Positions 23,340 through 35,285 of a stretch of 64,000 bases of DNA are shown here, piece after piece (position 1 is the stretch's first letter; each line of letters opens with the position of its first letter). The notes under the pieces were generated by a model. That model searched no databases. It was not told where the DNA came from and saw only the letters and a list, made by a program, of their open reading frames with translations. The stretch spans positions 89,415-153,414 of the forward strand of contig BQKZ01000317.1 of the NCBI GenBank assembly GCA_036244855.1, in the 5' to 3' direction. This DNA comes from Temnopleurus reevesii (Eukaryota; Echinodermata; Echinoidea; Temnopleuroida; Temnopleuridae). The position numbers and the translations under genes are program-made.

Positions 23340-23635
23340 TATTAAAACAACTCTAAATGGAAGTTGTATATTATAGGACTGTAGAGTATTGATTTTTCCC
23401 CCTCATAAATGGAAAGTTATATAGCTTTGTAAGTAAATAAATCTGAAAAATGAATGAAGCCAAACAGTTTGTACGATTGATTAGCGACTTCCTCATATCA
23501 TTCAGATTAAATAAAGTCTGGCGGAGGGGCGTCTACCCCCATAAGACTAATCAAGAACAATGTAACAAATTTTGGCTAAAATAACTACTAAAAAATACAT
23601 AATAAATATATTTTAAGGCAGTGTCCGACAATGAT
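23340..23635. other. spacer between repeat blocks
   Basis: AT-rich; contains a GAAAGTTATATAG phrase resembling 21945-21960. Nothing further was identified. Confidence 0.3.
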
Positions 23636-23990
23636 ATGGGTACAATTTTACATCCTCTTCAAACATTTCTTATTGTCATTACCTCCAAATGGTTGCAATA
23701 TTGATATGATGTAGTTTATTTCCGCAAAATTAAGTCGAACGCAAATTCAATGCTCCTTTGTCTGTTTGTAACTATTGAAATCGGGAACGGCTGGCGATTG
23801 TGATATCCGCACGGTTCAATACATTGTCCATGCCACACTTTATTTTGCGGAAATAGTTTATATCGTGTTTATTGCACGATATTTATTTTTCTTCAGAGTT
23901 GCACGCTCGGTGTACCCTGTTTATTAAGCGTGCAGACGAATGGGAATTCCTTCGGGCCAGGTACTCATTACATCAGAGGTTGAGCTTTGA
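23636..23990. repeat. GGTACAATTTTGCACC repeat unit split by a MITE
   Basis: Starts GGGTACAATTTTACATCC, is interrupted at about 23702-23869 by a family C MITE, then resumes with GTTGCACGCTCGGTGTACCC and CAGACGAATGGGAATTCC. Joining the flanks restores the unit seen at 22327. Confidence 0.7.
23702..23869. mobile_element. MITE family C copy, nested in repeat
   Basis: The right end GCGGAAATAGTTTATATCGT is inverted relative to the left-hand GTAGTTTATTTCCGC. The body shares AATTAAGTCGAACGCAA and GTGATATCCGCACGGTT with the 28646 copy. Confidence 0.65.
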
Positions 23991-24805
23991 CAGAAACAAC
24001 TGTTACTTCGGCCTGAATGGAAATAGAAAAGGGAGGCGGGATATCGACAGACAGAAATTTAAAGGGAATGGAGTATTAGATAGTAGGTACAGTTTTAGAA
24101 CTAGGATTAATAAGCGCAGAAATACACAGGGAAACTCGTGGCTAATGCTAATGTTCGTGAGTGTCTGACACAAGCACAGCTGAACTAATACGTGCATTTG
24201 AAAAGCTAAAAATGCTGGGTAATACTTTTAGTAAACCAATTGATTTTGCATTGTTTACACTTGGCAAAAATCACTTCCGTACTAGATAGATTACCCATCA
24301 TGCTTTCTGATGTGAACAACCGGAAAGGCACATATTCACCTTTAATCAGGCGTCTTCGATAGACGCTTTGGCCCACATTTTGGGGCCGTATTTTATTAAA
24401 AATTTCTATTTGTATAGGGGCAGTTCCAAATGTGCGGTAACGAAATTACATGCCCCTTTAAGCTACACCTTTTTCTGTTACAGCTCATCGACAAAAAATA
24501 TGGGAAGGGAGGAACATTTCCATTGTCCACATGGAAGACTCCAAGGTATGAAGAATGCCGGTAACGGAATTACATCACAGAATTTGCCCGGTTTTTGGTC
24601 ATTAAAAAGCCCATAAGATCTATAAAAAAAAAAAAAATAATGTCTAGCAAATTTCTGAAGAGAGATTTTCAAACGATGTTAATGCATATAGTTTCAAATC
24701 AGATTATTCACAATATAGTGTCTCGGAGCATTAGAGGCACTTAAAAATGTTTCCGGATTTTTCCCACGTGCAATTGTCCACTGGGAATACATTGCCTTTA
24801 AACAC
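23991..24805. other. no recognised feature
   Basis: Non-coding; an A-run at 24623-24637 is the only landmark. Confidence 0.35.
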
Positions 24806-24809
24806 AAAT

Positions 24810-25065
24810 GACAGGAAAAGGAGTGAAAATACAACGGTCCTTGTGCAAAGTTCAATCATCCATTGCATTTGACCAAGAGATTTTCATAAATACACTGAAA
24901 TCCATATTCATCGCAACTCTCAATTTAGAGAGGCAAGCATTATTTGTGCATCGTTCCATTGAGTTGAGATTATGTAGCAAATAGACCATTTTTGATAGAC
25001 GACAAAATGGCATGTGCCTACACACGTCATACCTAAGGGGTCAGTCATACTTTTGTGTTTATAGC
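24810..25065. repeat. local direct duplication, copy 1
   Basis: Collinear with 25297-25550: GTGCAAAGTTCAA, ATTGCATTTGACCAAGA, TGTGCATCGTTCCATTGAG and CACACGTCATACCTAAGG occur in the same order, about 486 bases apart. Confidence 0.85.
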
Positions 25066-25296
25066 CATCGTATATGTCCTCTATATTCTAAATACCCTTC
25101 GAGGGATTGGAGGGGCAAAACACAAAGGGATACGCTTGCCCGTCACCACCATTTGCGCACGTTCAGCACAACTCGAACGAATTCAACGTTAGCTAGGCGT
25201 CTTTGATGCATGTGTCCATATTCAGAGGTCGGACTAAGATCATGACCATGGTATACTTTGGTTAAAAACCTAAATAAAGTTAGATAAGGGGTGGAA
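25066..25296. other. spacer between duplicated copies
   Basis: Starts with a TTTATAGCC...GCGT-type stretch resembling the edge of a family A MITE variant, but no complete inverted repeat is present. Confidence 0.35.
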
Positions 25297-25550
25297 ATTC
25301 AACGGTGTCCTTTAAAGTGTGTGCGAAGTTCAAGCAGCACATTGCATTTGCCCAAGATATTTCATAAATACACTCAAAACCATATTCGTCGCAGCTCTTA
25401 ATTTGGAGAGGCAAGCATGCATTATTTGTGCATCGTTCCATTGAGTTGAGATTATGTAGCAAATAGACCATTTTTGATAGACGACAAAATGGCATGTGTC
25501 TACACACGTCATACCTAAGGCGTCAGTCATACTTTTGTATTTATAGCATT
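25297..25550. repeat. local direct duplication, copy 2
   Basis: Second copy of 24810-25065, nearly identical through GATAGACGACAAAATGGCAT and ending in CAGTCATACTTTTGT. Confidence 0.85.
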
Positions 25551-26019
25551 GTAATGCTTAGCGTATCTAAAATACGCTTCCCAGAAGCAAAAGCATGCAG
25601 GGGAAATTTCTTGAAAGACATTAAATCCGTTCGGATTAGGCTGACATACGCATATTTCGGCATAAAACAATCATATTCCTAGAGTATCCCACACTTATTT
25701 CTGCACTAAATAACATTTTCACCGGGCAGACTATATATTAATCCAAAAGTGAGACTGAGACTATAAGTCTTGTTCAATAACGAAAGGCATTTTTTCGAAA
25801 AAGGTCATGCTGAGCAATTTTGCAGCCTTAATCAATTGTTCGAGTAGCATGCTTGTGTTTTTAGGCGACATACGATGAGGGAAAGTACACATTGTTATTC
25901 TCAAGAGGGATTCTGTTTCTCCTTGTTATTCTGCTCAATATAGTCATGAAACATACACATTTTATACAAATATTTTGAGCATTATAAAACTTGCTTGGTG
26001 TACCCCACAAAACATATAT
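25551..26019. other. no recognised feature
   Basis: No exon, repeat or structure was identified. Confidence 0.3.
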
Positions 26020-26035
26020 TTCAACATTTTTGTCA

Positions 26036-26104
26036 CCACAATAAACACACGTCTAAGATTTTTTTTTCTCAAAAATTCTTAGATGTGTGTTTATTGTAGT
26101 GTGG
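26036..26104. repeat. hairpin-forming inverted repeat
   Basis: CCACAATAAACACACGTCTA at 26036 is matched in reverse by TAGATGTGTGTTTATTGTAG at 26083, around a short T/A loop. The stem is about 28 bases with few mismatches. It may be a small MITE or an RNA hairpin. Confidence 0.65.
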
Positions 26105-26110
26105 AGCAAT

Positions 26111-26335
26111 AATTTTTTTTAATTATTGGAAAAAGAGGAATTTTGCAGCTTAATCGTGATCAAACGTAAGATAGATATACACAAAAATAATGTAATATTT
26201 CCATGTATAATTTAATTCCTATAGTTATGATAAATAAGAAATAACTTATATATGCTTTGTAAACTATTCATACTCTCTTTAATTCTTGGAAAAAGAGGAA
26301 TTTTGCAGCTTAATCGTGATCAAACATTGGATAGC
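26111..26335. repeat. short direct repeat pair
   Basis: GGAAAAAGAGGAATTTTGCA followed by GCTTAATCGTGATCAAAC occurs at 26128 and again at 26287, about 160 bases apart. Confidence 0.8.
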
Positions 26336-27440
26336 GTCGGTTAAAATGGAACGAATGGTATAATGAGTATTGATTTTAAAAAGCACAATTTGCAGGCACT
26401 ATTTCTTATTTTCTACCATTATCTAAAAATTAACATTAATTAAATTACATATACGTGTACAGTATATGATAGATTCATGCCATGACCCCCTATGCGTATG
26501 TTTATATAGGATTTTACACTCCTCAAAGTAGTCAATTCATAATAGTTATTACTACGTAAATAATTGGATTTTTAGAAAGCAATCTATCATGCGAACAAGA
26601 ATCGATACTTAATGTTCGGCGTCACTCCAATCATGGTACTCCAGTTGAGGACTCTGTGGTTTGATATCGCCTCCCTCCGAACATATTCTTGCCCTGAACA
26701 CACCACAACCACAAATTGTCACAACCCCTCTGATCGCGCTTTAGAAGGGTATATGTGATCAGTTGGTTGAGAATCTGTAGTCGAAGTCTGTGTCCCTGTG
26801 TGTTCAATGCAATAATATGTGCAGAGGCAGATGCTGTTAGACCACAGAGTCCTCAACTGCTGTTACTTTGTATTTATGTATACTTTGTTGTTTTATATGG
26901 CGAATAAAGATACTATATACATGTATATAATAATAATGAGAGAGAAGTCGTTGCTTCCAGTTATCAAGTGAAATTTATTATCCATGAAGATGTAATATGC
27001 ATGATTCTTATTTTTGCTAAATATTATTCAAATTCGCTGTAATATCCATAATAAATGGCTTATTCCTTTCCCAACTTTGATAATAGTTAACCGGAGAGCG
27101 GTGCTCGTTTTATGTATGCAAAAAAGGTCAATTTTATTAAAACCCCGTGTACATGGTGTAAGAGGCGGTGTATATATGCACCTGTTTAAATTGTCGTTGT
27201 ACATACAGGATGGCGTGTGACGCTGCCGATGTAGGTTGCAAACAGATAAGTATACAAAAGGTTTTGGGATGGTAGTCTGAGGTCTTCTGTCCTCTGTGTG
27301 ACTTTTTGTTCATCGAAATTCGTTTTTTTATTTAAATGAACAGTTCTCTTCCCGATAGCGAGCTGACAGGCAAAAAAGTTATCACATATTTTTCTTCTCT
27401 TCCAAAAGTTGACGGGGATTCCAGCCCCTCCTCCCTCGTG
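26336..27440. other. non-coding
   Basis: ACTCTGTGGT at 26651 and ACCACAGAGTCCTCAACTG at 26843 form a ~19-base inverted pair about 190 bases apart, possibly the ends of an old element. Nothing else was seen. Confidence 0.4.
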
Positions 27441-27451
27441 GATTTACGCAT

Positions 27452-27522
27452 GTACGCACACACATGCACACGCACACACACACGCACGCATACACATACA
27501 TACGCACACGCACGCACACACT
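27452..27522. repeat. (CA)n/(CG CA) microsatellite
   Basis: Imperfect CACACA/CACGCA run; it explains the opposing open frames here. Confidence 0.9.
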
Positions 27523-27628
27523 CGTATGACTGGACTTTCTTTTTTTTAGTGCCCAAATGCTCTCTGCATACTTTTTCGAGAAGGAAAACAACTTTTAAGG
27601 TGAGCCTGAATGGACATGAAATAAAACA

Positions 27629-28264
27629 ATGTAGCGATTTTCAAATGTTTCGTCATGTTGTTGTCGTTTTGTAGGGGTAGACCAGAAACAGTTTACACAA
27701 TTTAGTTAATTTTACAAAAGTCATAACCTACGATAACTTACTATTTGAGAAATATTATTCAGAAATTTCGTACATGGTTTTAATTTCCTTCTGTTCTTTT
27801 TTCATTTTTCACCTAGAATGTACCTTTAATGAACATGAGTGACAGACTGCACGCATCACCGATCAATTTAGGCGGGAAACCTACCAACAAAAATTACACG
27901 TCACAGAGCGTTACACGCTGCATAAGGGTCTTATATCAATGAGCACACATGTTGTCATCAATTTCAAAACAATGGAGTTAATTAGTGGGATTATGAGTTA
28001 ATTGCATTCGGGGTTTGATGAGTTTTGTGTGTTGTTTTGAGTGTTGTTTTAGAACTTTAATGTGATGTTAAGTATGAAATGCATGCTTCTGTTAACTTTG
28101 AAGCCCAAATATAATTTTGGTAACTATTTAAAACTGCGAATTATATGTGATGTTTATCATGACAAAGATTTATTACTCTTATTTCGAGACAACAGCATAA
28201 TTTTATGAGATTTACCAAAAGTTACTCATTTCTCACACAATTTTGTGTGAGATATATTCATGAC
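27629..28264. repeat. direct duplication, copy A (ends at N)
   Basis: Begins AATGTAGCGATTTTCAAATG and ends TGAGATATATTCATGACA directly before the N. It matches 28266-28970 in order but lacks the MITE present in that copy. Confidence 0.85.
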
Positions 28265-28265
28265 A
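28265..28265. other. single-N join between duplicated segments
   Basis: Sequence restarts after the N with AATGTAGCGATTTTCAAATG, the same as base 27629. Confidence 0.7.
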
Positions 28266-28970
28266 NAATGTAGCGATTTTCAAATGTTTCGTCATGTTGT
28301 TGTCGTTTTGTAGGGGTGGGCCAGAAACAGTTGACATGATTTAGTAAATGTTACAAAAGTTATAAGCTACTATAACTTACTATTTGAGAAATATTATTCA
28401 TAAGTTTTGTACATGGTTTTAATATTCCCTTACGTTCTTATTTCATGTAACTTTAATGAACATGTGTCACAGACTACCGCCAAAATTACACGTCGTAATG
28501 CGTGATATCGGCAAGCACGCGTGTTGTCATCAAAATCAAAACAATAGAGTTAATTATTGTAATCATGAATTAATTGCATTCGGGGATTGATTAGCTTTGT
28601 ACGAGTGTTGTTTTAGAAGTTAATGTGATGTTAAACATGAAATGCACACGATATAAAGTATTTTCGAAAAGTTAAGTCGAACGCAATTTCAATGCCCATT
28701 TGTAATGCTATTGAATTTGGTACCGGCTTGTCATTGTTGTGTCCGCACAGTTGAATACACGGTGTACGGACCTATTGTCTGCGTTCTAGTTAACTTTTCG
28801 GAAATAGTTTATATCGTGTTATGGTACATATCTAGAGAAGTGAATTACCTGTGATTTTTATCGTAACAGAAATATATTACTCTTATTTCAAGACAATAGC
28901 ATAATTTTATGAGCTTTACCAAAAGTTAATAATTTCTCCTACAATTTAGTGTGCAATATATTCATGACAC
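28266..28970. repeat. direct duplication, copy B
   Basis: Collinear with 27629-28264 apart from small indels and the 175-base MITE at 28646-28820. It ends GCAATATATTCATGACA, where copy A ends at the N. Confidence 0.85.
28646..28820. mobile_element. MITE family C, copy present in only one duplicate
   Basis: Ends ACACGATATAAAGTATTTTC and CGGAAATAGTTTATATCGTG are inverted. The corresponding place in copy A (near 28085) is uninterrupted, so this is an insertion with a visible empty site. Confidence 0.8.
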
Positions 28971-30190
28971 TGATTAATTTTAATTATATTTTACATGTGA
29001 TTTCGGGGGAAAATGTTCGCTTTTTTATTTAAGCTTTAACGCTCAAACATTTTTCACGATTGCCCCCTCCAAGTATATGACCCTTACACACCGCCACAAT
29101 GATGGCCTCGAACTCTTGCAAATTAATTGAATTTAGATCTTAAATGCTTATCGAGACAATGAAATAGCAATCAATGTGCAAATTTGTTAAAACGTGTTAC
29201 TTTTATTTCAACAGAAATATTATATTGTAACACAATGCCAAAATAATGCACAGTGTGAAATAGAATACATTTTCCTGACAAAACAAATGTATACAATTTG
29301 GATATACAGGATTTTAATTGAATCGAATCAAATCGAATCAATTATTTACATTTTTCGAAAATCCATATATATATATACCAAGTCATGAAGAATGAAAATA
29401 AGGAATATAACAACAAATTGTTAATCTAAAAAGTAGACTACTGATAATAAAAGTATAGTAAAAGGTTATCTTTATACGAATCACTATTTTAATGCAAGTT
29501 TCGAGTACGAACATTATTTTTTTTTCAAGACCAGCAAATCAAATTATTTATTACTTATATTATTCCTGTTCATATGAAGGGAAAACTGACGCTTCGTAAC
29601 CGTTTTCAAAGCACGATGACTCAACCTTCCATTTGACCTTCGTCCCATGTTTCGCATCATATGCCCGTGTAGACATTTTGTTCTTTTTAAAACCCATGTC
29701 ACACCACCAAACCAAACACAAGAACCGACAAACGACCGTCATTGTCATCAGAAGGGAAAAGGATTATGATAAACTTTAACATGTTTAATGTAGTAAGGGG
29801 CATACGTTTCACAAGCTCCGCTTTTTTGTGTCCATGCCCCTCCGTATATAATTTAATAAGCTTCGCTGGTCAGATAATAAGCAGTATCAATTTATGTGTA
29901 ATTGTAAATATATAAATTTTATCATTACTATTGCCAAATCATTATTCAAATGTTCAAATTTTGAAAATGTTATTGAAATGAAAAAATAAACAAAGTAAAA
30001 TCAAGTAAATAATTTCAATTCAAGCATTCACCATAGATATATTCACACAATATTCAATTTCGTCTTATTCTGAGATGAAATGTCAAATTGGTATCGCACC
30101 TATTCAATGAATGGAGATGGAAGCTATTTTCTTTTGTTCATGAAGTTATTTAATGAAGTTGTTCACTTGACATGCCTCTATACACACATT
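28971..30190. other. non-coding; possible minus-strand LINE tail
   Basis: At 29316-29345 AATCG/AATCA pentamers run into ATTATTTACATTTTTCG, resembling the minus-strand LINE ends elsewhere. (TA)n lies at 29366-29377. The remainder is AT-rich without exons. Confidence 0.35.
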
Positions 30191-30195
30191 CCGTT

Positions 30196-30204
30196 TCTCG
30201 TTCG

Positions 30205-30252
<48 letters not shown>

Positions 30253-30322
30253 TTCCCTTTCTCTCTCTCTCGCTTTCTCTCTCTTCCCCACCTCCCTCCC
30301 TCTTTCTCCCCTTCCCCTCTCT
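30196..30322. repeat. (CT)n microsatellite tract
   Basis: Pure CT run at ~30206-30240, then TCTA and CT/CCT-rich sequence; it accounts for the Ser/Leu-rich frames. Confidence 0.9.
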
Positions 30323-30433
30323 TGTGTGACTGCTCTCATTTGAGCCGTGTGACTGAACCCAGCCCAAACGAATCGATACCTTTCATCCCCGGGTCAGACA
30401 AACCAGCGTGCGAGCATGCATGTTCACGATTAT

Positions 30434-30682
30434 AGGCCGACTCACATCTTTGCGTTTTGAGCCTGCGTCGGCCCAGCGTTTTTGAAAATTAAAAACGCTC
30501 CCCAAGCGCACAGTAGACCTATACGCCGATCATACGGTGGACTAACGTTTATCTTGCGCTCAAGAAGCTTACTCCGAACGTCCGTGTATGACCTGCGTCT
30601 GTGTGCGTCAAGGGAGCGTTTTCAATTTGAAAAAAAAAACACTTGGACACAGACTGAAAACGCAAAGGTGTGACGACGGCCT
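30434..30682. mobile_element. MITE family A copy 3
   Basis: Left end AGGCCGACTCACATCTTTGC and right end AACGCAAAGGTGTGACGACG are inverted. The core carries TACGGTGGACTAACGTTTAT as in the other copies. No target duplication is visible. Confidence 0.75.
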
Positions 30683-30689
30683 GAAGACT

Positions 30690-31860
30690 CTTCCAATCCT
30701 CTTTGTACCGCACTACATCACGGTATTGGATTTATTAGGGAATGGTTAAGGTCTATGACGATGATGATATTGCAATCATTATTTCATTGATCCCGAATAA
30801 AATGCCGCTGGGGTAGGTGCATTATTAAAGACAGAACACCACTTTATTCTACAAGGGAGCTGTTACTTATTTACGTTGACGTTGAGCATGAATCGAACAT
30901 GCTTTAATTGCACTTAATGCGGATTAACCGTAATTACATTGTGATCTGTATGCCATTTTGTACCCAAATGTTATTGTATTATTAATGTCAATTTCTCAGA
31001 ACCTTCATTATGTTAAAACGTTTTTGTAATGTTTTGATAGATATTTTGTCCATACACTTTTAATGAACTTTACACGAATCAATCAACAATTTATTCAAAC
31101 TCATACACATTATGTCAACCAATATTTCTTTATTAAAAAAACTTATCAAAGCTATTTCCATTGCATTGCATGCCATTCCCTGCAAAAATGTGATCTTATA
31201 ATGGTGAAGTATTCGGAATATTCATATAAATATGTTTCTTTAAAATTTCTAAATACATTTATAAATTGATAAATGATTGATAAGTAATTGTTGTCGTAGT
31301 TCTTGTTTCTTTCTATTTTTTTCTTTTCTTCTGTCGGTATGTTTTTGCGTCAGCTGACACATTTTTTTTTACGTAACTGGACGTTTACATTTAAAGAAAA
31401 ATGCACTAGAGTCCACTCCTAGAGAAAAATAATAATTATTTAGTGAGGAAGCGAGCATGATTGAAGAAAGGGGTGAAAGGGGAATCCACTCAAGGAATTA
31501 TCGTTCTAATAGCGCAAAGTGTAAAAAAGTGAAAATTTGAGAAAAATCTGATAAACCTTTTAAAAGTTATAAATTGTAAAAACTTCCAATGTCTTTACGA
31601 CGTCTGTCGCTGACGAGGATCTTTAGTTTTCTTTTAATCCCTTGTCCCTTGTAAATGAGTAACATGGGAAATATTTATCAATTGGCCAGGACAATGAATA
31701 GACTTGATAAGCATGTTGAACCGTAAGAGTCCTCTCTTAGATATATTCACATCTTCATTAGATAGTAGATACGGAGATTTCGATTTCAGTCAACCAGCCC
31801 CTCGTCACAGTCAACCGTAAGATCAGGACAAGGCGTCAACTGCTTTTGTTCACTCACTTC
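30690..31860. other. no recognised feature
   Basis: AT-rich with a T-run at 31363-31371. Short frames here lack any family resemblance. Confidence 0.35.
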
Positions 31861-31861
31861 C

Positions 31862-32021
31862 GGGGGGGGTGTTTCATCAAGATTTGTCGCGAGACAATTA
31901 GTCAGCGCTGACAAATTCCTTGATTGTGATTGGATGAAAAGCACTATCGCTGACAGTTGCTATGGGAACTGTCGGAAAATGACTCCTTGTCGCTGCGACA
32001 AATCTTGATGAAACACCCCCC
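31862..32021. mobile_element. MITE D with ~28-base terminal inverted repeats
   Basis: Left GTGTTTCATCAAGATTTGTC and right GACAAATCTTGATGAAACAC are perfect complements, preceded and followed by G and C runs. The centre (AGTCAGCGCTGAC, GCTGACAGTTGCTATGGGA) is non-coding. The superfamily is not determined. Confidence 0.8.
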
Positions 32022-32194
32022 TTGAAGCAGTTACGATTTCAGTTTCGATAACTCGTTACAGAGGACGTCTGATGACGTCACAAAGGCATATGGCAGATCT
32101 CTGTTGCGTGCAAAATATGTGGACTTGTCACAGATGAGTGAGCGAACCATCTAATTAGGGACTCGTCACACATGAAAAAAAAAAGTCATCCAGA

Positions 32195-32305
32195 GGTCGG
32201 AAGTTCGAATCCCACCCGGTGCAGCCTATGATTATTTTCATAGGCTCCGGGTAAGTTCACACAGCAGTATAGCGTGTGTACCTCTTTGTGGGCCGCTGAC
32301 GACAA
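32195..32305 (+). mobile_element. SINE fragment with B box
   Basis: AGAGGTCGGAAGTTCGAATC contains a Pol III B-box-like core, followed by CCACCCGGTGCAG. The A box and 5' end are missing, so it is a truncated copy of a tRNA-derived element different from the 23031 family. Confidence 0.5.
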
Positions 32306-34320
32306 TCTTGAATAAATTATATCTTTCATTACGTCACCCAGAGAAAAATAATTGTTTTGACCAATAAATGCACTGGTTTGCAAGATCTTGGCATATGTAC
32401 AAACGTAGACTAGCCATTCAGCATCTAAATTGAAATCTGCTTTAAAGATAAGCTGAATCTCGAACAATTTTTGTTGTTATAGATGTTGCTGTCTACATAC
32501 ACACACTGTTGGAGGGCGGGGGCTATGGAGACAGAGGAGGTGCTCCAAATTGGAGCTCAAAGGGAGCAAAAGGGGCTGAAAATTCTTTTAATGACCCTTT
32601 TTTGTTTTTCGGGTGTTTTTTGGGGGGGTATATTTGTTCAGGGAGGGCCACCAAATTTCTTGTCGTCGCCTTTTCTGTCTTTTTTTTAATCAGACTGTTG
32701 GGGGGCAGCAAACCCGGACGTCCCAAGGATTTCAAATCCCTTATGAGCATGCGATATAGGGATTGATATCTTCTGAACAATAACATAGCCTCGACTCTAC
32801 TGCTGCAGTGCTATAAAACATTTATTCATTTCCACTTTGCGACTACACCAGGAACTAATCTTCCGAATCTTTTCACATCCATAAATGTTTACTAAGTAAT
32901 TTTCAAAAATTTCAATGCTAATTTCTGTTCAAGTATATGCACCATGCGGGGGCGGGGGCGGTGGGGTCGAGCCAATGGGTCACATTTATTGGTTCTTCTT
33001 TGCTTGTCAGCTCCTGAGAGGCTGCAAAACATTCGGAAAGGTCCTCCAAACTTGAACTGATGAACTGGGTTTTTTTTTGCTTTTCAGCTCCTAGTGGGGG
33101 GGGGGGGGGGGGGGGGTGGTAGGGGCAGCACAAAATTTGAAATTTGTCGAGTAGCACCCCACCCCACCCCTATGCCTTGGAAACCCAGTGTGCGCGTGAT
33201 AGCTTTTGTTCTCTCCTTTTCCTGGCGAATAAGCGAATTACAGCAACCACTTCTCTTCTTTTTTTTTAAATTGAAACACATCAATTCCCCTCCCACTCCA
33301 TTGTCCATACAACTTGTAGAATACAATACATTCTCTGATCCCTTTCCATTCCCAACCACTTACACGCTAATGTACGCCATGTTTGATTGTAACCCGCCAG
33401 CCTAGCAACCTAAATCCTATCGACTTAAATTGCTACACACATTAAAAACACACTCATCTATCGACTTAAGAGCATGGCAAATAACCAACCCTATCAGGTA
33501 ACCGCTGGAAGAACATTTTAATATCACGGTCACCTTTTTATGCTTGAAGCTCTCGTTCTTAAAGCGAATGTTAGGCCTGGTTAGAGGGTTTAGATTTTTC
33601 TCTTCAAAATGGCGAAACCTGGTAGACTATATAATTTATTAAATGATCGCTTAACGTTTGAAACACGTTGCATCTAATCGTTGTAGTGCTGGATCCAAAA
33701 TTGTTAAATTTACCGTTTGTACAGGTTGTAACTCCTCAAAACTTTTGAAATATCAAATTAACACTTAAGTTTTAGTAATTTGTTGTACATTCCTAACCAA
33801 TTTCAGTAATCTGTCAGTCACAATAAACAAATAATTCGAATGGCTCAATTCTCCGATCATTCCATTCAACATATTCTAAACATCAATCGTTTCATCGAAA
33901 TTATATCAATGTCTGGTCGTTCTTTAACTCGAACAAAATGCAAACACATACCTACATGGTCCCATTTTTATAAACAAACTTGTTGTAAAAGTAGCTTGCT
34001 TCAACGGTTTGATTGATAGTTGTAAACATAACCTTTGTTAGTCGACCAATTAAGAGAGGGAGGTTGAGTGGGCGTGATGAATTCACATGGACGGTTCAAA
34101 GCTTTCTAACGCACTTTGTGAGTCTGGGAGAAATGAGCTACCTACGAGCAGAATTAATCACGCAGTATGAAAACCAATATTAACAAATCTTAAGAGAATA
34201 GAAAAATAGATTATAGTGTATTTGCTTCTATTGTTAATAGCTATACAAGAGCTTTAAAGTCTGGGTGTGTGCAAACTTTGTCTCACCACCGCGATGGAAT
34301 GATATTGAGGCCAGGTTTGC
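32306..34320. other. non-coding; G-rich dispersed patches
   Basis: 32515-32725 and 32935-33180 contain G/C-rich dispersed sequence with phrases such as GCTTGTCAGCTCCTGAGAGG. Poly(G) occurs at 33097-33116. The rest (33400-34320) is plain AT-rich DNA. Confidence 0.35.
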
Positions 34321-34323
34321 ATG

Positions 34324-34326
<3 letters not shown>

Positions 34327-34378
<52 letters not shown>

Positions 34379-34552
34379 GGGTGGGTCATGTGAATGAGTG
34401 TGTGTATCTACATGAGTGAGTGGGTGAGTAATTATGTAAATACATGCGTGATTTTTATTTGTCTGTGTATGTGTGTTTGCATGTGTTTCGATATGCGTTG
34501 AGGTTTGTGTGTGATCATACGTTTGTATTTATCTGTGTGTGTGATGGTGTAG

Positions 34553-34591
<39 letters not shown>

Positions 34592-34747
34592 CGTGTGTAT
34601 TGAATTCTGCGAGGGTTTTGTAGCCTGAGCATGCAGTGTGGATGCGTATGAATATGTTCATGTTCATGTGAGTAAGTGCGTGTATGTGGGTGTGGGTGTA
34701 CGTTGTTGTAAGTATGTGCATCTGAGTGTGAGTTTGTGTGTGTGTTT

Positions 34748-34799
<52 letters not shown>

Positions 34800-34860
34800 T
34801 ATGCATGTATGTTTTTGATCGTATTGTGTTTACGTGTGTGTGTGTGGTGTTAGGCATTTA
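34327..34860. repeat. (GT)n and GT-rich tract
   Basis: Pure GT runs at ~34327-34374, 34555-34589 and 34755-34792, with GT-rich sequence between. It explains the His/Thr and Cys/Val frames on the two strands. Confidence 0.95.
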
Positions 34861-35014
34861 TAAGGCTCACAGTTTGGTCAACACCCACGTTGTTTGGATG
34901 TACGCATCATTACAGACTCACTTGGATCGAAGTCATGTGATGAAATTTATGAATATTTGATGCGATTTAATGATGTGATTTCAAAACGTGCGAACCACTC
35001 GCCAAGCACAATAA

Positions 35015-35201
35015 CAGGGCTGCCAAGTCTCCTGGATTCCGCAGGAGACTCCTGGAAATAGGCCACAATAAATGCATCTTTTTGAGCAATCTCCTGGATT
35101 ATGGAAACATTGATGCCATTAGGTTGTGTGCATTTTATAGACATCTACTGGATTTCTTCCACAATCTCCCTGATTGTTGCTGTTAAATGTTGGTAGCTCT
35201 G
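35015..35201. mobile_element. hAT-like MITE, ends at N
   Basis: Left end CAGGGCTGCCAAGTCTCC; right end TTGGTAGCTCTG, which in reverse is CAGAGCTACCAA. CAGGGNTNNCAA-type ends are typical of hAT elements. The body repeats CTCCTGGATT several times. The right target duplication cannot be read because an N follows immediately. Confidence 0.6.
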
Positions 35202-35202
35202 N
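35202..35202. other. single N
   Basis: It falls exactly at the right end of the inverted-repeat element. Unlike the Ns at 1173, 28265 and 42556, no duplicated sequence flanks it. Confidence 0.6.
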
Positions 35203-35207
35203 GATTC

Positions 35208-35285
35208 TTAAAATAATAATAATAATGGTGGCTACTTGTATAGCGCACAGGTCCACCTTATCGGTGCTCATGGCGCTGATATGAA
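35208..35285 (-). mobile_element. SINE/LINE 3' tail fragment
   Basis: (AAT)n followed by GGTGGCTACTTGTATAGCGC is the reverse of the GCGCTATA...(ATT)n terminus shared by SINEs and LINEs in this window. Confidence 0.5.

Noticed and set aside
34432..34857. 141-codon His/Thr-rich frame on the minus strand
   Set aside because: Direct product of the (GT)n tract.
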